From assembly GCA_964223495.1 (NCBI GenBank), contig CAXQGL010000024.1, positions 1 through 64,000 on the forward strand: DNA of 64,000 nucleotides, given 5' to 3'. The notes beneath the pieces were generated by a model that searched no databases, was not told where the DNA came from, and saw only the letters and a list, made by a program, of their open reading frames with translations. Below are positions 60,908-64,000 of the stretch, piece after piece. The number at the start of each line of letters is the position of its first letter. The stretch's first letter is position 1. The position numbers and the translations under genes are program-made. This DNA is from UBA8752 sp964223495 (GTDB lineage: Bacteria; Bacteroidota; Bacteroidia; Flavobacteriales_D; Sanyastnellaceae).

Positions 60908-61597
60908 ATGCAGCACCTCATCCTCGTTGCCGGCGGAACGGGAACCCGCATGCACCAGCCTGTCGCCAAGCAGTTTCTGCCGCTGGGTGGTCGGCCGATC
61001 ATCTTCCATACCCTGAAGCGCTTCCGTCAGGCATTGCCCCACCTGCACATCGTGCTGGTCCTGCATGACAGTCTGCACGGAAAATGGGACGCATTGGTTG
61101 CAGAAGCGCCCGAGATGGGCGTGGATGCGGTGGTGACGGGTGGGGTCGAACGGTTCCATTCGGTGCGGAACGGATTGGATGCGCTTCCCGAGGGCCCCGG
61201 GACGGTGGCCGTGCACGATGCGGTTCGGCCTTTCGTGGAGGTGGATACCATCCGCCGATGCTTCGCGGCTGCGGAGAAGCATGGTGCCGCCATTCCGGTG
61301 GTGCCCGTAAAGGACACCATCCGACAGTTGGGTGACCGGGGAAACGAACCCCTCGATCGCGCGAGCCTGAGGGCGGTCCAGACGCCGCAGGTATTCGATG
61401 TCCTGCGTTTGAAGGAAGCCTATGAAGCGGAATACATGCCGGTCTTTACGGATGACGCCTCGGTGTGGGAGGCCCGGGGCGGACACATCGAACTCGTGGA
61501 GGGGGACCTCCACAACATCAAGATCACCACGCCCGAGGACCTGCTGAGTGCCGAGGCCTTTCTCAACCTGAGATCAGCGCCTTCCGGGAAGGCATGA
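60908..61597 (+). CDS. ispD: 2-C-methyl-D-erythritol 4-phosphate cytidylyltransferase
   Basis: Third step of the MEP isoprenoid pathway, following Dxs and Dxr. The 229-residue protein has the nucleotide-binding start LILVAGGTGTRMHQPVAKQFLPLGGRPI, the VTGGVERFHSVRNGLDAL stretch, VAVHDAVRPFVE and the C-terminal TDDASVWEARGGHIELVEGD with NIKITTPEDL. Length is normal. Its last 35 nt overlap the end of the CPBP gene on the other strand. It is separate from dxs (3.1 kb), so the pathway is scattered. Confidence 0.95.
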   Translation: MQHLILVAGGTGTRMHQPVAKQFLPLGGRPIIFHTLKRFRQALPHLHIVLVLHDSLHGKWDALVAEAPEMGVDAVVTGGVERFHSVRNGLDALPEGPGTVAVHDAVRPFVEVDTIRRCFAAAEKHGAAIPVVPVKDTIRQLGDRGNEPLDRASLRAVQTPQVFDVLRLKEAYEAEYMPVFTDDASVWEARGGHIELVEGDLHNIKITTPEDLLSAEAFLNLRSAPSGKA

Positions 61598-62459
61598 TGC
61601 GGTCATAGGCCCAGATGGCACCGGCCGTCAGTGCGAGGCTGCCCAGCACGATCCCCGTTTCCAGTTCGAACAGGTCGTCCGTCATGCTGCCCGTATACCA
61701 CAATGTGACTGCGGCAGCGGTATTGTTCAGGAAGTGCGCGACCATACCCGGCAGGATGCTGCCGCTGCGGTGAGCGAACCAGCCGAAGAGGAGGCCCATC
61801 AGGACCCGCGGAAGGAATCCGTAGAACTGGAAGTGGATGGCACTGAATATGATGGAGGTCAGTAGGATGCCCAGCCAGGCCCGGCCCGTGGCTTTGATGA
61901 GCAGGGGCTGGAGCGCCCCCCGGAAGCCGAGTTCCTCGAAGATGGCGGGCACGGCGGCCACACTGAGGATGACCACGACGCGACGTGCACCGTCCGCGGT
62001 CACGAGGAAGGTGGTGACCCGTTCCATCAAATCTTCGAGGGGCTTGAAGATGTCCTCCAACATGGAGCCCTCCGGAATGGCAGCGACATTCCACTCATAG
62101 GAAAGGGCCATGATCGGGGCCGAAACCAATGTGGTCAATGCCACCAACGCCAGGGGTCCGATTGAAATGGAGCCGGCGGTGTACCGCAGGCCGACCGGCA
62201 CGGCACGGTCCCACATGGCGGATGCGATGAAGACGGCACCCCCGAAACCGATGGCCTGGCTGATGAAATTCTGCAGGTGCAGCTGCCACCAGCTTGCGGC
62301 ATCCGAGGGCATGGCCTGACCGGGCAGGATCATGACCGTGTCCCCGAACAACATGGGGCCGATGAAGGCCGCGATGAAGGATGCGGTCACCGAGCAAATG
62401 AGGAGCAGCCCCAGAAAAATCAGGGACCGGCTCAAGGATTGGATCTGTAGCGTCGTCAC
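61563..62459 (-). CDS. CPBP family intramembrane protein (CAAX protease-like)
   Basis: A 298-residue membrane protein with about seven to eight hydrophobic segments and the CPBP/Abi motifs: EELGFRG (motif 1, with the two Glu of the active site), SAIHFQFYGFLPR (motif 2) and HFLNNTAAA (motif 3). Intramembrane proteases of this group act in prenyl-protein processing in eukaryotes; bacterial members are linked to peptide processing or immunity, often without a known substrate. It starts at GTG 62459, 9 nt after dusB on the same strand, and ends 35 nt inside ispD. Confidence 0.88.
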   Translation of the reverse strand: MTTLQIQSLSRSLIFLGLLLICSVTASFIAAFIGPMLFGDTVMILPGQAMPSDAASWWQLHLQNFISQAIGFGGAVFIASAMWDRAVPVGLRYTAGSISIGPLALVALTTLVSAPIMALSYEWNVAAIPEGSMLEDIFKPLEDLMERVTTFLVTADGARRVVVILSVAAVPAIFEELGFRGALQPLLIKATGRAWLGILLTSIIFSAIHFQFYGFLPRVLMGLLFGWFAHRSGSILPGMVAHFLNNTAAAVTLWYTGSMTDDLFELETGIVLGSLALTAGAIWAYDRIMPSRKALISG

Positions 62460-62468
62460 GGTGTGAAT

Positions 62469-63464
62469 CTAGGCGTTGGGGATCCCGTCGGCATACTGCT
62501 TGGCAACATGGTCCAGAACGGCGTGCAGCACTGTGGGATCCTCCTCCGTAACCAGTGAAAGCCGGTGCTCCTTGAAGTGGGGCAATCCACGGAAATAATT
62601 GGCGTAATGACGCCTCATTTCCACCACACCGAGGCGCTGTCCCTTCCATTCCAGGCTGTGGTTCAGGTGCTGGCGGGCGGCTTCAACACGGTCGACGATC
62701 GTCGGACGGGGCAGGTGCTCCCCAGTGGCGAAGAAGTGCTTGATTTCGTTGAAGATCCATGGGTTCCCGATGCTCGCGCGTCCGATCATGATGCCGTCCA
62801 CTCCGAATTCCTTTCGGTAGGCCAAGGCCTTTTCCGGTGAGTCTATATCACCGTTGCCGAACACGGGAATTTCCATCCTGGGGTTCTGGGCCACTTCCCG
62901 AATCAGCGTCCAATCCGCCTCCCCCTTGTACATCTGGGCCCGGGTCCGTCCATGGATGGAGATGGCTTTGATGCCCACATCCTGAAGGCGTTCGGCAACC
63001 TCGACGATGTACTTGGAATTGTCGTCCCAACCGAGACGGGTCTTCACCGTGACCGGCAGATCCACGGCATCCACAATCTCCTTGGTCATGGAAACCATTT
63101 TGGGGATGTCCTGCAGGATGCCGGCTCCCGCACCCTTGCAGGCGACTTTCTTGACCGGACAGCCGTAGTTGATGTCCAACACGTCAGGACCGGAAGCGGC
63201 GGAAATCTCGGCCGCCCTTCTCATCGAGTCGATTTCCGAGCCGAAGATCTGGATGCCGATGGGGCGTTCTTTCTCGTAGATGTCGAGTTTCTGGCGGCTC
63301 TTGGCTGCGTCCCGGATGAGGCCCTCCGAGCTGATGAACTCCGTGTACATCATGTCCACGCCGTGTGTCTTGCACAAGGTGCGGAACGGGGGATCACTGA
63401 CATCCTCCATGGGAGCAAGGAGGAGAGGGAATTCACCCAATTCTACGGGACCAATCCGGACCAT
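62469..63464 (-). CDS. dusB: tRNA-dihydrouridine synthase
   Basis: An FMN enzyme that reduces uridines in the D-loop of tRNA with NADPH. The 331-residue protein begins VRIGPVELGEFPLLLAPMEDVSDPPFR, has YTEFISSEGL, the catalytic Cys109 in INYGCPVKKVACKGAGAGIL, TVKTRLGWDD, ISIHGRTRAQMYKGEADW and VFGNGDIDSPEKAL, plus the IGRASIGNPWIF phosphate site. It belongs to the DusB group by length and motifs. It is 9 nt after the upstream permease gene. Confidence 0.94.
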   Translation of the reverse strand: MVRIGPVELGEFPLLLAPMEDVSDPPFRTLCKTHGVDMMYTEFISSEGLIRDAAKSRQKLDIYEKERPIGIQIFGSEIDSMRRAAEISAASGPDVLDINYGCPVKKVACKGAGAGILQDIPKMVSMTKEIVDAVDLPVTVKTRLGWDDNSKYIVEVAERLQDVGIKAISIHGRTRAQMYKGEADWTLIREVAQNPRMEIPVFGNGDIDSPEKALAYRKEFGVDGIMIGRASIGNPWIFNEIKHFFATGEHLPRPTIVDRVEAARQHLNHSLEWKGQRLGVVEMRRHYANYFRGLPHFKEHRLSLVTEEDPTVLHAVLDHVAKQYADGIPNA

Positions 63465-63468
63465 GGCG

Positions 63469-63476
63469 CGAAATTA
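63469..63476 (-). promoter_or_regulatory. Candidate -7 box before dusB, possibly leaderless
   Basis: TAATTTCG on the minus strand, one base from TAnnTTTG, ends 4 nt before the dusB ATG. Its TAA is also the stop codon of the upstream permease gene, and no TTG lies at the right distance, so the match may be partly chance. Confidence 0.35.
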
Positions 63477-64000
63477 GCCCGCATCGGGCGCCATGCGTCG
63501 CACGAGGTACGCGACCATGGCTGCGCTGAACGTGCCGCCCACCCCGAGCACGACGAGCGCCACCCCGAGTACGTCCAGCGCTTGCAGAGAAACCGGATAG
63601 GCGGGCACCATCGCCCCCTCGAGGCGGACCAGGCCATACCGGTCCTGGAGCACGACCAGAGCCATGCCGATGCCGATGCCCGCCGCCGCGCCCAAGGCAT
63701 TGATCATCAATCCCTGCCAGGAGAAGACCTGCCGGATCTCCCGGCCGGTCATGCCGATGGCGGTCAGCGTACCGATGTCTCGGCGTTTGTCGAGGAGAAG
63801 CATGGTCAATGCCGCGAGGATGTTGAAGGCCGCCACAACGAGGATGAAGCTGAGGATGGCGAAAGTGGCCCACTTCTCCGCGCGGCTCGTCGCGTGGATC
63901 AGGGCGTTCTTTTCCCGCCGGGTTCGGGTCAGCAATTCCGGCCAGCGCGCATCCAGTGATTGACGCAGCTCCTGCACACTCCAGCCTGATTCGGGCACCA
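63474..64000 (-). CDS. LolC/LolE-type ABC transporter permease, N-terminal part outside window (partial)
   Basis: The C-terminal 175 or so residues of an FtsX-domain permease. Three hydrophobic segments are visible (TFAILSFILVVAAFNILAALTM, then GLMINALGAAAGIGIGMALVVL and LGVALVVLGVGGTFSAAMVAYLV) with the conserved coupling helix MLLLDKRRDIGTLTAIGMTGREIRQVFSWQG. This is the pattern of the LolC/LolE lipoprotein-release permeases. The gene continues past the window edge; the codon at 63998 is internal rather than a start. It lies 9 nt before dusB in the same direction. Confidence 0.85.
   Translation of the reverse strand, partial: VPESGWSVQELRQSLDARWPELLTRTRREKNALIHATSRAEKWATFAILSFILVVAAFNILAALTMLLLDKRRDIGTLTAIGMTGREIRQVFSWQGLMINALGAAAGIGIGMALVVLQDRYGLVRLEGAMVPAYPVSLQALDVLGVALVVLGVGGTFSAAMVAYLVRRMAPDAG

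Noticed and set aside
1..64000. Defence system, prophage, integrative element, CRISPR array or tRNA genes
   Set aside because: No repeats with regular spacing, no integrase, transposase or phage structural genes, and no cloverleaf-like sequence were seen; the window is mostly core genes in conserved order.

Overview
This is a GC-rich (roughly 60 percent) stretch of a Bacteroidota chromosome, most likely from the Flavobacteriales or a neighbouring group. The evidence is a cell-surface protein with PKD and SprB-like repeats and a type IX secretion (T9SS) sorting domain, promoter boxes of the Bacteroidota type TAnnTTTG, no recognisable Shine-Dalgarno sites, Bacteroidota-only families (DUF2480, DUF6089, the short DUF2795 protein) and two gene orders typical of the phylum: pdxJ/CBS/nadK/DUF6089/uppS/bamA/ompH/ompH/murI and purH/mreB/mreC/mreD/mrdA/rodA. 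I see no tRNA, rRNA, CRISPR array, insertion sequence, phage gene or replication origin, and no gene-free stretch above 300 bases.

Layout. 1-10 kb: the 3' end of a T9SS surface protein, purQ, dxs, a DUF2480 gene, polA, and two exported proteins of unknown function ending at a strong bidirectional terminator. 10-20 kb: an esterase-like hydrolase and pdxJ on the minus strand, then a plus-strand envelope operon (CBS protein, NAD kinase, DUF6089 protein, undecaprenyl diphosphate synthase, BamA, two Skp/OmpH chaperones, MurI). 20-31 kb: a minus-strand run (lpd, hemH, pabB, tilS, queuosine-precursor transporter, a DsbD with a doubled N-terminal domain, gmhA-like isomerase, ComM-like ATPase, gamma carbonic anhydrase). 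31-38 kb: an RND exporter gene split by an in-frame TAG, then five closely spaced or overlapping genes: haem-oxygenase-like diiron protein, methyltransferase, Fe(II)/2-oxoglutarate oxygenase, rfbA and a polyprenyl diphosphate synthase. 38-43 kb: sucA and odhB (2-oxoglutarate dehydrogenase) and a convergent peroxiredoxin. 43-50 kb: the cell-shape operon behind purH. 50-64 kb: an orphan MacB-like permease, a small barrel-like protein, rfbD, a phosphohexomutase, cvpA, a GNAT acetyltransferase with an aspartate kinase, DUF2795, corrinoid adenosyltransferase, dCMP deaminase, an S41 protease, SOD, ispD, a CPBP protein, dusB and the end of a LolC/E-type permease.

Most of the window is core metabolism and envelope building: isoprenoid supply (dxs, ispD, uppS, polyprenyl synthase), outer-membrane protein assembly, peptidoglycan elongation, purine synthesis and the TCA cycle. 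The best candidate for something undescribed is the three-gene oxidase/methyltransferase/oxygenase cassette at 33.8-36.2 kb. A second system-level signal is a set of -7-like boxes lying exactly 4 nt before several start codons, which suggests leaderless transcripts. Function calls come from remembered family motifs read by eye; no database search was run.
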